Assembly (NCBI GenBank): GCA_903910215.1 | Contig: CAIVYV010000272.1 | Span: forward strand, 1 to 23,145 | DNA from: an uncultured Pseudomonadota bacterium | Lineage (GTDB): Bacteria > Pseudomonadota > Gammaproteobacteria > Steroidobacterales > Steroidobacteraceae | Reading direction: 5' to 3' | Length of the DNA: 23,145 nt | Shown here: in pieces, positions 14,201 through 21,956 of the stretch | Layout of the letters: each line of letters opens with the position of its first letter | How positions within the stretch are numbered: position 1 is the first letter of the stretch | Notes under the pieces: generated by a model | The model's database searches: none | The model's input: the letters and a program-made list of their open reading frames with translations, nothing else | What the model was told of the DNA's origin: nothing | Position numbers and translations under genes: made by a program

Positions 14201-16705
14201 TTCGCGCTCGCCTGTCATGTTCGCGTCGCTGAGCCACTGGCGACTTTTGGTCAGCCGGAAGTGCGCTTGAACTTGCTGCCAGGTTATGGCGGCACACAAC
14301 GTCTGCCACGCCTGCTCGAATTGCGCGGTCATGCGACACCGCTCGTGCGTTCGCTCGAGATCATCCTAGGCGGTCGAACGATCGCGAGCGATGAAGCTTT
14401 GAGCGATGGATTGGTCGATGCACTTTGTGGCGACGGCGAAGATGTATTGAGTCTCGCTGTGCGCTTAGCGAGCGAGTTCGTGGCATCGCCGCAAGGTCGT
14501 AAGCTGGTCGCGCGTCGTTATGCTGAGCGGCGCACCGCTGAAGCCGCGTGGCAACGAGCCGGCATCGATGACGTGTCACTCGCGCTTGGTGATACGGAAA
14601 CGCAGCGTTTGGTCGCGCAAGCAGTTAAGGTCGGGCGCGCTAAGACAGCGGATCGCATCGTCGATGCGATTCGTACGGGTTGGCAGCAGGGTCTGCAGCA
14701 AGGGCTTGCACGTGAGGCACAGCTGTTCGCCGAGGCGGTCGTAGACCCCGAGGGGGGCAAGGCCGGCATTCGCGCTTTCATCGACAAGAAGAGCGCACCT
14801 TTGCCTACGCGGCGCGCCACGATACCGAGCGCCGAATCGATCGCGAAGTTGATCAAGCAGGGCGAGTTGTTGCCGGTCGGCGCCGCTTTCTTCCCGGGGC
14901 TGACTCCGATACCGGCGTGGCAGTGGGGTCATGCGGTCGTCAAAGATCCCGCAACGGGGGCACCAGCCCACGGCTTGCCGAAAGAGGCCGAGCGAGAAAT
15001 TTTGCTGCCAGTACCCAAGCCAGGTCCAAACGAGGCAGTGGTCTACGTGCTCGCCTCGGAAGTGAACTTCAACGACATCTGGGCGATCACCGGTATCCCG
15101 GTCTCGCCTTTCGACAACCACGATCTCGATTATCAAGTGACCGGTTCAGGCGGCGTTGCGCTCGTTGCCTCGATCGGTAGCGAGCTCAAGCGCGAAGGAC
15201 GCATCAAGGTCGGCGATCTCGTGACTGTGTATTCGGGACAAAGCGAATTATTGTCACCCTTGGCTGCGCGTGATCCGATGTATGCCGGCTTTTCCATCCA
15301 GGGTTACGAGACCGACACCGGTAGTCATCAGCAATTTTTGCAGGTGCAGGGCCCGCAGCTGCATCCACTACCGCCTGATCTGACTTTGGAAGCGGCTGGC
15401 TCGTATGTCCTCAATCTCGGTACCGTCGTACGCGCTCTCTTCACGACGCTGCAGATCGAATCCGGTAAGACGGTTTTCGTGGAAGGCGCTGCGACTGGAA
15501 CTGGCTTCGAGGCTTTGAAGAGCGCGGCTCGCAATGGTTTGCGTACCGTTGGTTTGGTCTCGAGTGCGGAACGCGCGGCATTCGTCAAAGCACAGGGTGC
15601 AACGGGCGCCATCGATCGTCGTGATCCTCGCTGGGCGTCGATTTGGAAACCGGTGCCGGAATCCGCGGCCGATATCGCGACATGGGAAAAGGCGGGTGAC
15701 TCGCTTTTGTCCGAAATGCGCGCACAAAGCGGCGGGAATTTAGCCGACTACGTCGTCTCCCATGCCGGGCAGGAATCCTTCCCGCGATCCTTCCAACTGC
15801 TCGGCGATGGCGGCACCTTGACGTTCTACGGTGCCACCAGCGGTTATTGGTTCTCGTTCGTGGGCAAGGCGGGCGCGAGTTCACCGGAGGAAATGCTGCG
15901 CCGTGCGCGTTTGCGTGCAGGCGAAGCGGTGCTGCTCTATTACGGTGTTGGCGATGATGCGCTGCTCGATCCAGTTGGGCTCGAAGCCATTGAAGCCGTT
16001 CGTCGTGCCGGAGGCCGACTCGTCGTGGCTACAGCCAGTGATGCTCAGCGTGAATTCGTGCAGTCACTGGGCTTTGGTGATGCGGTACGTGGCGTGGTAT
16101 CGCTCGAAGACATTCGTCGCAAGGAAGGCAGCGACTTCGACTGGCCTAGCGCACTACCTGCGATGCCAGATGCCAAACGAGAAACCGCGGCTTTCAAAGA
16201 AGCGGTGCGGCAGTATCAGGAACGCACCATGAAGCCGTTCGGCACCGCGATCGGTCGCTGGTTGCGCTCGGCGGATAATCCCCGCGGCTATCCTGATCTT
16301 GTCATCGAGCGCTGCGGTCACGATGCTCTGGCTGCTTCAACGTCGCTAGTGAAGCCTTTCACCGGTCGAGTGGTTTACTGCGAGTCGATGCAGGGGCGGC
16401 GCTACACTTTCTATGCACCGCAGGTCTGGATGCGACAACGCCGCATCTTGATGCCCAACGCCACGATTGCCGGCACCCATCTTTGTAATGCCTACGAAGT
16501 GGCTCGCATGAACGACATGATTGCAGCCGGTCAACTCGAAGTCAGTGAACCGACGATGGTGTCTTGGCGGGCATTGCCAGCGGCCCACCAATCGATGTGG
16601 GACAACACCCACGCCGGTGCGAACTACGTGGTGAATCATGCGCTACCGCGAGCAGGGATCCGCTCGCGCGACGAACTTTTCCAGGAATGGGGAGCAAAAC
16701 GATGA
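11261..16705 (+). CDS. pcs: Trifunctional propionyl-CoA synthase (3-hydroxypropionate pathway)
   Basis: Converts 3-hydroxypropionate, ATP, CoA and NADPH to propionyl-CoA through 3-hydroxypropionyl-CoA and acrylyl-CoA in one multidomain enzyme. The 1814 residues match Chloroflexus Pcs (about 1822) in size and domain order. Residues about 1-870 form an Acs-like synthetase, with P-loop YTSGSTGKPKG at 425-435, YWATEHGG from 574, GRSDDVINVSGHR at 707-719 and adenylation lysine K808. Residues about 875-1140 form an enoyl-CoA hydratase with both catalytic glutamates, E980 (GGGMEFALAC) and E1000 (GQPEVRLNLLPG). Residues about 1200-1814 form a Ccr/Etr-like medium-chain reductase with NADPH loop VEGAATGTG at 1407-1415. 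All three active sites look intact. The start has GGAG 6 nt upstream. The stop overlaps mcr as ATGA. Confidence 0.96.
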   Translation: MSNETVAISPPQAHINPYPSRAAWETARAVCERDPGAFHGDIACRELHWFEPSLGQTGAWIRYDDTQSRWMGFDAASGASIDPHLSDTHRPWRTALDASEAPFYRWFDGALTNACFNEIDRHVLDRHGDEAALWFEGDRWDQSQAGGRGAPVVSYSVSRKTLLLEVAKCALALRELGLDIGDRIAINMPNIPEQLFWTEACKRLGIVYTPVFGGFSDKTLSDRIHNAGARVVITADGGYRNAQIVAFKEAYTDPALDGYVPAETVVEIVQRTLGELAVPAEQARVILDGARTAVANEITLERSDVMRGVGRAIESIGGLSSAEASRIRTAIASALVATPARVDIVVVVRHAAQADLLWRPERDRWAHELTDRAEQKILAAARAAGHEVDSLAALMALPDSQFVAAIWASSRPVPLDAEFPMFFIYTSGSTGKPKGVVHVHGGYLSGVSHTMRVAFDARAGDVMYVVADPGWITGQSYMIAGALATRVTTVIAEGAPVFPSAGRFASIIERLKVNIFKAGVTFLKTVMTDPQNVEDVRAYSRASLRVATFCAEPTSPVVQQFGMELVTPWYINSYWATEHGGIVWTHLYGNGDFPLRADAHTYPLPWVMGDVWIADSEPDSTGRVTARSASVGEKGEIVISAPYPYLCRTIWGDAAGFKVDGTRVARQWRGDIDRYRSTYWARWREQLAYTQGDFAVKHADGGFSLHGRSDDVINVSGHRLGTEEIEGAILRDKQVNPDSPVGNVIVVGAPHAQKGLTPLAFVRPAAGRKLTAEDRRRLIDIVRQEKGQVAIPEDFIEVSQFPETRSGKYMRRMVRALVEGQDVGDTSTLRNPESITELKRSIAEWQERQRVADEQQLFEDFRYFRIHYHPLKKPRRARLAIVTIQNPPVNALNERALDELNIVIDHVARREDVKAVIFTGQGTSAFVAGADIRQLLEDVHTLEEALPLPNNAHLAFRKIETMEKPAIAAINGVALGGGMEFALACHVRVAEPLATFGQPEVRLNLLPGYGGTQRLPRLLELRGHATPLVRSLEIILGGRTIASDEALSDGLVDALCGDGEDVLSLAVRLASEFVASPQGRKLVARRYAERRTAEAAWQRAGIDDVSLALGDTETQRLVAQAVKVGRAKTADRIVDAIRTGWQQGLQQGLAREAQLFAEAVVDPEGGKAGIRAFIDKKSAPLPTRRATIPSAESIAKLIKQGELLPVGAAFFPGLTPIPAWQWGHAVVKDPATGAPAHGLPKEAEREILLPVPKPGPNEAVVYVLASEVNFNDIWAITGIPVSPFDNHDLDYQVTGSGGVALVASIGSELKREGRIKVGDLVTVYSGQSELLSPLAARDPMYAGFSIQGYETDTGSHQQFLQVQGPQLHPLPPDLTLEAAGSYVLNLGTVVRALFTTLQIESGKTVFVEGAATGTGFEALKSAARNGLRTVGLVSSAERAAFVKAQGATGAIDRRDPRWASIWKPVPESAADIATWEKAGDSLLSEMRAQSGGNLADYVVSHAGQESFPRSFQLLGDGGTLTFYGATSGYWFSFVGKAGASSPEEMLRRARLRAGEAVLLYYGVGDDALLDPVGLEAIEAVRRAGGRLVVATASDAQREFVQSLGFGDAVRGVVSLEDIRRKEGSDFDWPSALPAMPDAKRETAAFKEAVRQYQERTMKPFGTAIGRWLRSADNPRGYPDLVIERCGHDALAASTSLVKPFTGRVVYCESMQGRRYTFYAPQVWMRQRRILMPNATIAGTHLCNAYEVARMNDMIAAGQLEVSEPTMVSWRALPAAHQSMWDNTHAGANYVVNHALPRAGIRSRDELFQEWGAKR
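16689..16694 (+). promoter_or_regulatory. mcr ribosome-binding site inside the pcs 3' end
   Basis: GGGGAG lies within the last codons of pcs, 7 nt before the mcr ATG at 16702. Together with the ATGA stop/start overlap at 16702-16705 it fixes the mcr start and indicates translational coupling. Confidence 0.75.
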
Positions 16706-19700
16706 CCGGTACAACAAAAAAGAAAAAAACGCCGGCTCGCCGTAGAGCCAAGAACCGATCAGCGGGTCGTCTGGCCGGCAAAGTGGCGCTCGTGACCGGT
16801 GCCGCAGGCAACATCGGCGTCACCATCGTGCGACGCTTTCTGGACGAAGGCGCTGCCGTCGTCATGGTGGGACGCAATGCGAGCAAACTGGAGACCACGC
16901 GTCGTCAATTATTGAAAGCGACTGGTGCGCCAGCAGCTCGCGCCTTCGTGCTGCCGTTCGATGCGTCAGATCCAGGCCAAGCGCGCTTTGGCATCGAGGC
17001 AGCGATCCGTCACTACGGTCAGCTCGACATCCTCGTGAACAATGCAGGCTCAGCCGGGCCCAAGCAGGTCATTGAACATTTACCCTTGTCTCGAGAGGAG
17101 CTCACCAGCGACACCGAGACCGTTACCGATGCTGCCGGTAACCTGCTGGGTCTCACATGGAACATGGTGCGTGCCGCCGCGAACCATCTGAAGCCGGGCG
17201 CAAGCATCATCAACGTGTCGACGATCTTCTCGCGTACCAAGTATTTTGGTCGAGCTGCTTATGTGGTACCGAAAGCAGCCTTGAATGCTTTCTCAAAGCA
17301 GCTTGCATTACAACTCGGTCCGAAGGGGATCCGGGTTAATACCGTCTATCCGGGCCCTATCGAAAGCCAGCGTATCCGCACCGTCTTTGCAGCGATGGAT
17401 CAATTGCGCAAAGCGGAGGCAGGTACGACCGCGAGCGAGTTTGTAAGCACTATGGCGCTCACGCGTAGCGATCAGGAGCATCGACTCGAGCAGACTTTCC
17501 CGACGGTGGATGATGTCGCTAACACCATCGTTTTTTTGGGTAGTGACGAGTCTCGCGCATTCAGCGCCCAGGGGTTCGAAGTCACCAACGGTATGCAAGT
17601 CGTGCAGGAGTCGCGCTCGACTTGGGTATCACGCCCAGAGCTGCGTACCGTCGATGGAACGGGCTCGACAGTGCTTGTTGCCGCTGGCGATCAAGTCGCC
17701 GATGCGCTGATGATCGCGCGTATCCAGTCGCGCTGTGGTGCACGGGTCATGCTCGGTCTCGGTTCAGAAGAGGCCGTACAGGCTGCGATCGCCGCCTTGC
17801 ATGATGACGAGGTCGATTTGCGAATATTGCCTCGCTTGTTCGATCGTGAACGACCCGAGACTCTGTCTCAGTCTTTAGCCGATGTAGATCCGGAGACTGG
17901 GCTGCAAGGTGCAATCGTGCTGCCCGCTTTCGGCGCGTGGCGCTTTCAGCGCGCACTAGCGGACGCCACGGATGCCGACGTCGAAGCGTTTCTCAAGACC
18001 GAGCTCAGCGGTGCGATCGGCATCGCGCGTGAACTCTCGCGGCTTTGGCATCGTCTGGCGCCTAAAGGGTCGAGCCCGAGAACTATTTTCATGTCCAACG
18101 GTGATGATGCCGTCGGTAACACTTGGGCCGATATCCTGCGTGCCGGCATCGAGCAGCTAATCCGTGTGTGGCGCGATGAAAGTGCCGCACGAGCCAAATC
18201 CGGTGAGCGCCCAACACCAGAATGGTCCAATCAGATTCTGCGTTGGAGCAATGCCGAAGAACACGGTTTGTTGTTTGCGGCGAGTCAGGCGGCACGCCTG
18301 CTCTACACCAAGCGCCGCGTGCCGCAGGTGAATCTGTACATGCCGGCCACCATCGTCGATGCAACCGGTTCGACTCGACCGAATTTCGGTTGGATCGAAT
18401 CGCTGATGGGGCTGCATCTCGGCAAGTGCGTGTTGATCACCGGTGGATCAGCGGGTATCGGCGGACAACTTGGTCGACTTCTCGCGGTGGCGGGCGCGAG
18501 AGTGATGCTGACGGCCAGACGCGCTGACCAATTGAAAGAAATGCGCGAGAGCATCGTGCGCGAGCTCGAGGAGATCGGCTACAACCGACCGAAAGATCGC
18601 GTGCAGATCTTGGCCAATATCGATGTGGCCGAGGAAGGTGCTTTAGTCAAATCGGTGAACGCAACGCTCAAGGCCTTTGGTCGCATCGACTATCTCATCA
18701 ACAATGCGGGTGTCGCTGGCGCTGAGCAGATGGCGGTCGATCTGCAAACGACCGACTGGCGTAATACGCTCCATGCCAATCTGGTTTCGAACTATTCCTT
18801 GATAGAAAAAGTCGTTCCCTTGATGAAGAAACAAGGGTCCGGCTACATCCTGAACGTCAGCTCCTACTTCGGTGGTGAGAAATACATTGCCGTTCCCTAT
18901 CCGAATCGTTCGGACTATGCCGTCTCGAAAGCCGGCCAGCGCGCTCTCGTCGAAAATCTCGCGCGTTTCGTCGGCCCAGAGATTCAGATCAATGCGATCG
19001 CTCCCGGTCCGGTCGAAGGTCAGCGACTCAAGGGCAAAGATGGCAAGGCGGGGCTTTTTGATCGTCGTGCCAAGTTGATCCTCGAGAATAAGCGTCTCAA
19101 TCAAGTGCACGATGCCGTATTGCGATCGTTGGCGGCTGGCGCGTCGCTTGGAGATGTTTTGCAGGCACTAGGCAGTAACGATATCGGTCTGCTGCAAGGT
19201 GAAGGGATCCCTGAGCCGCTGCGTCAATTGAGCGCACGTTTGAAAGCCGACGTTCACGGCAGCGACGAGGCAGGCTACTCCTCGCTGCACTTCTTGATGA
19301 CGAAGTTGATGGCGCGTCGTCTCGTGGCGCGCCTGTGCAACGGCTGCATCATCCTCGCGCAGATGGAGCGCGATTTGGCGGAGCAGTGGGCAGAGAGCTT
19401 GCCGGAGGCTACCGAGCCTTTCATCGACCCGCGCCGCATCGACATCGAAGCAGAGAAGATCCGCTCCGGCGTCATCGGTATGCTGCATCTGAACCGCATG
19501 CCGACCGAGACGGATGTTGCGCTCGCGACGGTGTTTTTCATGGCTGATCGAGCCATCTCCGGCGAGACTTTCGAACCATCCGGTGGATTACAGCAGGAGC
19601 GCACCATCACCGAGCGTGAGCTCTTTGGTCGAGCGAAGCCCGAGCGAGTCCGTCGCATGGAGGGCGAAACCGTCTGGTTGATCGGTGAACATATGACCGA

Positions 19701-20382
19701 ACCGCTCGCAGCGGTTGCGCGTCTGTTCTTGGCAGAAGGTCACGTCGGCAATGTCGTCGCGCTCACGAGTTCCTCCGCAGCTGGCGATGAACTTCGCGCT
19801 GCCTTGGGACGCGCCTTGGGGCACGATCGAGTCAGCTATCTTACGGTCGGTGATGATCTCGAGGCGCGCATGGACGAGGCATACGCAACCTATGGTGCGC
19901 CAGCGGCCGTGATCTCGACTCCCTTCGCGTCGATCCCACAAGCGCTGTTCGGTGTTGAAGGTAAAGATCATCTCGATGCGGCAGGTTTCGGCGCCCTCGT
20001 CGAAACCAACCTGACGCATCACTTTCGGGTAGCGCGCAAAGTGTCCTTGTTCAAAGATGCGCGACTCATCCTGGTATCACCCGATGTGCCGGTGGGCGGA
20101 AGCTTGCCGCAGTTTGCGATGGCGAACTTCGTCAAGACTACCTTGCATGCGTTCACAGCGACCCTCGGTGTCGAAAACGAACGTTTGCCGACCGCCGTAC
20201 CGGTAAACCAGGTGAACCTCACGCGTCGCATGCGCAGTGAAGAGCCGCGCGACGCCGCTGAGCAAGCCGAGGAATACACGCGCTTCGCCCACGCGGTGCT
20301 GTTGGCAGCTGCGCCGATCGTCGAAGCACAGGAGAGTCGATACCGGGCCCGTATCTATCGGGGTCTTGCGATCACGGTGTAA
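16702..20382 (+). CDS. mcr: Bifunctional malonyl-CoA reductase (to 3-hydroxypropionate)
   Basis: Reduces malonyl-CoA to malonate semialdehyde and then to 3-hydroxypropionate with two NADPH. The 1226 residues align along their whole length with Chloroflexus Mcr (about 1220), including the shared C-terminal ending RGxAITV. The N-terminal half (about 20-565) is an SDR with TGAAGNIG at 32-39 and YxxxK as Y187/K191, then a degenerate Rossmann segment. By family knowledge it carries the semialdehyde-reducing step. The C-terminal half (about 570-1226) opens with TGGSAGIG at 580-587 and has NVSSYFGGEKY and Y739/K743. It carries the malonyl-CoA-reducing step. A lysine/arginine-rich tail (residues 6-19) precedes the first SDR and is lacking in Chloroflexus Mcr as I recall it. 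The start is set by the RBS and ATGA overlap; the frame is open further upstream inside pcs. Confidence 0.96.
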   Translation: MTGTTKKKKTPARRRAKNRSAGRLAGKVALVTGAAGNIGVTIVRRFLDEGAAVVMVGRNASKLETTRRQLLKATGAPAARAFVLPFDASDPGQARFGIEAAIRHYGQLDILVNNAGSAGPKQVIEHLPLSREELTSDTETVTDAAGNLLGLTWNMVRAAANHLKPGASIINVSTIFSRTKYFGRAAYVVPKAALNAFSKQLALQLGPKGIRVNTVYPGPIESQRIRTVFAAMDQLRKAEAGTTASEFVSTMALTRSDQEHRLEQTFPTVDDVANTIVFLGSDESRAFSAQGFEVTNGMQVVQESRSTWVSRPELRTVDGTGSTVLVAAGDQVADALMIARIQSRCGARVMLGLGSEEAVQAAIAALHDDEVDLRILPRLFDRERPETLSQSLADVDPETGLQGAIVLPAFGAWRFQRALADATDADVEAFLKTELSGAIGIARELSRLWHRLAPKGSSPRTIFMSNGDDAVGNTWADILRAGIEQLIRVWRDESAARAKSGERPTPEWSNQILRWSNAEEHGLLFAASQAARLLYTKRRVPQVNLYMPATIVDATGSTRPNFGWIESLMGLHLGKCVLITGGSAGIGGQLGRLLAVAGARVMLTARRADQLKEMRESIVRELEEIGYNRPKDRVQILANIDVAEEGALVKSVNATLKAFGRIDYLINNAGVAGAEQMAVDLQTTDWRNTLHANLVSNYSLIEKVVPLMKKQGSGYILNVSSYFGGEKYIAVPYPNRSDYAVSKAGQRALVENLARFVGPEIQINAIAPGPVEGQRLKGKDGKAGLFDRRAKLILENKRLNQVHDAVLRSLAAGASLGDVLQALGSNDIGLLQGEGIPEPLRQLSARLKADVHGSDEAGYSSLHFLMTKLMARRLVARLCNGCIILAQMERDLAEQWAESLPEATEPFIDPRRIDIEAEKIRSGVIGMLHLNRMPTETDVALATVFFMADRAISGETFEPSGGLQQERTITERELFGRAKPERVRRMEGETVWLIGEHMTEPLAAVARLFLAEGHVGNVVALTSSSAAGDELRAALGRALGHDRVSYLTVGDDLEARMDEAYATYGAPAAVISTPFASIPQALFGVEGKDHLDAAGFGALVETNLTHHFRVARKVSLFKDARLILVSPDVPVGGSLPQFAMANFVKTTLHAFTATLGVENERLPTAVPVNQVNLTRRMRSEEPRDAAEQAEEYTRFAHAVLLAAAPIVEAQESRYRARIYRGLAITV
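16716..16729 (+). other. A6-G-A7 tract with an in-phase A AAA AAG slippery heptamer at the mcr start
   Basis: Codons 5-9 of mcr run ACA AAA AAG AAA AAA. They place A AAA AAG (16716-16722) in the phase used by dnaX-type -1 frameshifting, followed by seven more A. A -1 shift would hit TAG at 16743-16745. No downstream stimulatory structure was established. The tract may only encode the lysine-rich tail. Confidence 0.3.
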
Positions 20383-20393
20383 AGTCCGCGCGC

Positions 20394-21038
20394 ATGAAAC
20401 TCGAAGTGGTGCCGGTGACGGCGTTTCAACAGAACTGCTCCGTGCTGTGGTGTGAGAAGACACGGCGTGCGGCGATCGTCGATCCGGGTGGCGACCTCGA
20501 GCGTGTCTTGAGCGTCATCGAGTCACACGGACTCACACTCGAGAAAATTCTGATCACGCACGCCCACCTCGATCATGCGGGAGCCACTGCTGAGCTCGCT
20601 CGTCGTTACTCTTTGCCGATTGAAGGTCCGCATCTGGGTGATCAGTTCTGGATCAATCAGATGCCAGCACAGGCGAAGATGTTCGGCTTTCCGCCCTGCG
20701 AGGCATTCGTACCGACACGTTGGCTGCAGCAGGGCGATCAGGTTACGGTCGGTGAGCTCGAGTTCGAGGTACGACATTGCCCAGGGCATACACCTGGGCA
20801 TGTCGTTTTCTTTAATGCTGCTTCACGCTTTGCAATCGTCGGCGATGTGTTGTTTGCTGGTTCGATCGGACGTACCGACTTTCCGCGTGGCAACCATGCC
20901 GATTTGATTCGTTCGATCCGCGAAAACCTGTTTCCGCTCGGCGACGATGTGACTTTCCTGCCCGGACACGGGCCCACGTCGACCTTCGGCGCAGAACGTC
21001 GTAGCAACCCTTTCGTCGCCGACGCGCTGTTTCGCTGA
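20394..21038 (+). CDS. Metallo-beta-lactamase-fold hydrolase, YcbL/glyoxalase II-like
   Basis: A small soluble hydrolase of 214 residues, the single-domain length of the YcbL type of glyoxalase II-like proteins, without the HAGH C-terminal domain. The two-metal site is complete: H56, H58, D60 and H61 in THAHLDH, H132 in CPGHTPGH, D151 in VGDVLF and H192 in PGHGP. GSIGRTDFPRGN is the usual YcbL-type loop. Relatives hydrolyse S-lactoylglutathione or other thioesters, and the natural substrate is often unknown. The gene begins 11 nt after the mcr stop on the same strand, so it is very likely the third gene of the pcs operon. No strong ribosome-binding site is seen. It ends 1 nt before the convergent ctaB stop. 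Confidence 0.88.
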   Translation: MKLEVVPVTAFQQNCSVLWCEKTRRAAIVDPGGDLERVLSVIESHGLTLEKILITHAHLDHAGATAELARRYSLPIEGPHLGDQFWINQMPAQAKMFGFPPCEAFVPTRWLQQGDQVTVGELEFEVRHCPGHTPGHVVFFNAASRFAIVGDVLFAGSIGRTDFPRGNHADLIRSIRENLFPLGDDVTFLPGHGPTSTFGAERRSNPFVADALFR

Positions 21039-21039
21039 T

Positions 21040-21954
21040 TTAGCTGAGCGGTTGCAGCTGCGTCGTGATGATGTAGTGGTCGATCAACAAGGCTGCGAAC
21101 AAATACATCAAGTACGAAATCGAGAAGCGGAAAACCTGCATCGGTAGTTCCGTCCGCTCGGTCATCTTCAGTGCAAATGCGTAGTAGAGGAAACGCGCGT
21201 TCAAGATGATGGCGGCCGCGAGATAAATGAGACCGCTCATCCGCGTGAGATAGGGCATCAAGGTCACGAGTACGAGCAAGACGGTATATAGCAACACTTG
21301 TAAGCGTGTGTAGGGGATGCCGTGAGTGACCGGCAACATCGGAATGCCGGCTTTGGCATATTCATCGCGGCGCGCGATCGCCAGAGCCCAGAAGTGTGGC
21401 GGCGTCCAGATGAAGATGATCAGGAACAACAACAGGGCGTTTGGATCAATGGAGTTGGTCACCGCTGCCCAACCGAGCACGGGTGGCGCGGCGCCCGCGG
21501 CGCCACCGATGACGATGTTCTGCGAAGTCGCTCGCTTGAGAAACACCGTATAGATCACGGCGTAGCCAATCAGAGAAGCAAACGTCAACACAGCCGTCAG
21601 CGGATTGACCAGCCACCACAGGATCGCCATCGAAGCAGCCGCGAGTAGTGCCGCAAAGAGCAGAGCTTGGTGGGTCTGCAGACCACCTGTCGGTAGTGGA
21701 CGACCACGCGTGCGCGACATTTGTTCGTCTATTTTTTGATCGAGCACATGGTTGATCGCTGCTGCCGAAGCAGCTGCTAGTGCGATACCGATGTTGCCGT
21801 AGACCAAAGCAGCAAACGGAGGCCAGCCGGGGCTCGCAAGCAGGGTGCCGACGATCGCGGTGAAGACGATCAGCGCGACGACCCGCGGCTTGGTGAGCTC
21901 GTAGTAAAGCTTCCAGGTCGGTTGTTTGACGATGCCGGGGCTTGCGAGGGCCAC
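21040..21954 (-). CDS. ctaB: Protohaem IX farnesyltransferase (haem O synthase)
   Basis: A UbiA-family membrane enzyme that adds a farnesyl group to haem B, giving haem O for terminal oxidases. About 304 residues, mostly hydrophobic. The first aspartate motif is NHVLDQKIDEQMSRTRGRPLP, with D72 and D76. The conserved TPPHFWALAI and KAGIPMLPV follow. No ATG fits the N-terminus. GTG at 21954 is chosen because GGGA lies 9 nt upstream. TTG at 21960, overlapping the ctaA stop, is the alternative and adds two residues. It is adjacent to ctaA and probably cotranscribed, giving haem O to the next enzyme. It is called cyoE in enterobacteria; the ctaA context favours ctaB. Confidence 0.95.
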   Translation of the reverse strand: MALASPGIVKQPTWKLYYELTKPRVVALIVFTAIVGTLLASPGWPPFAALVYGNIGIALAAASAAAINHVLDQKIDEQMSRTRGRPLPTGGLQTHQALLFAALLAAASMAILWWLVNPLTAVLTFASLIGYAVIYTVFLKRATSQNIVIGGAAGAAPPVLGWAAVTNSIDPNALLLFLIIFIWTPPHFWALAIARRDEYAKAGIPMLPVTHGIPYTRLQVLLYTVLLVLVTLMPYLTRMSGLIYLAAAIILNARFLYYAFALKMTERTELPMQVFRFSISYLMYLFAALLIDHYIITTQLQPLS

Positions 21955-21956
21955 TA

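Noticed and set aside
16564..16701. Longer mcr open frame starting inside pcs.
   Set aside because: The 46 extra residues have no SDR similarity. The ribosome-binding site and ATGA overlap point to 16702.
11261..16705. pcs as a polyketide synthase or separate fused fatty-acid enzymes.
   Set aside because: There are no ketosynthase, acyltransferase or carrier domains. The synthetase-hydratase-reductase order and total length match propionyl-CoA synthase.
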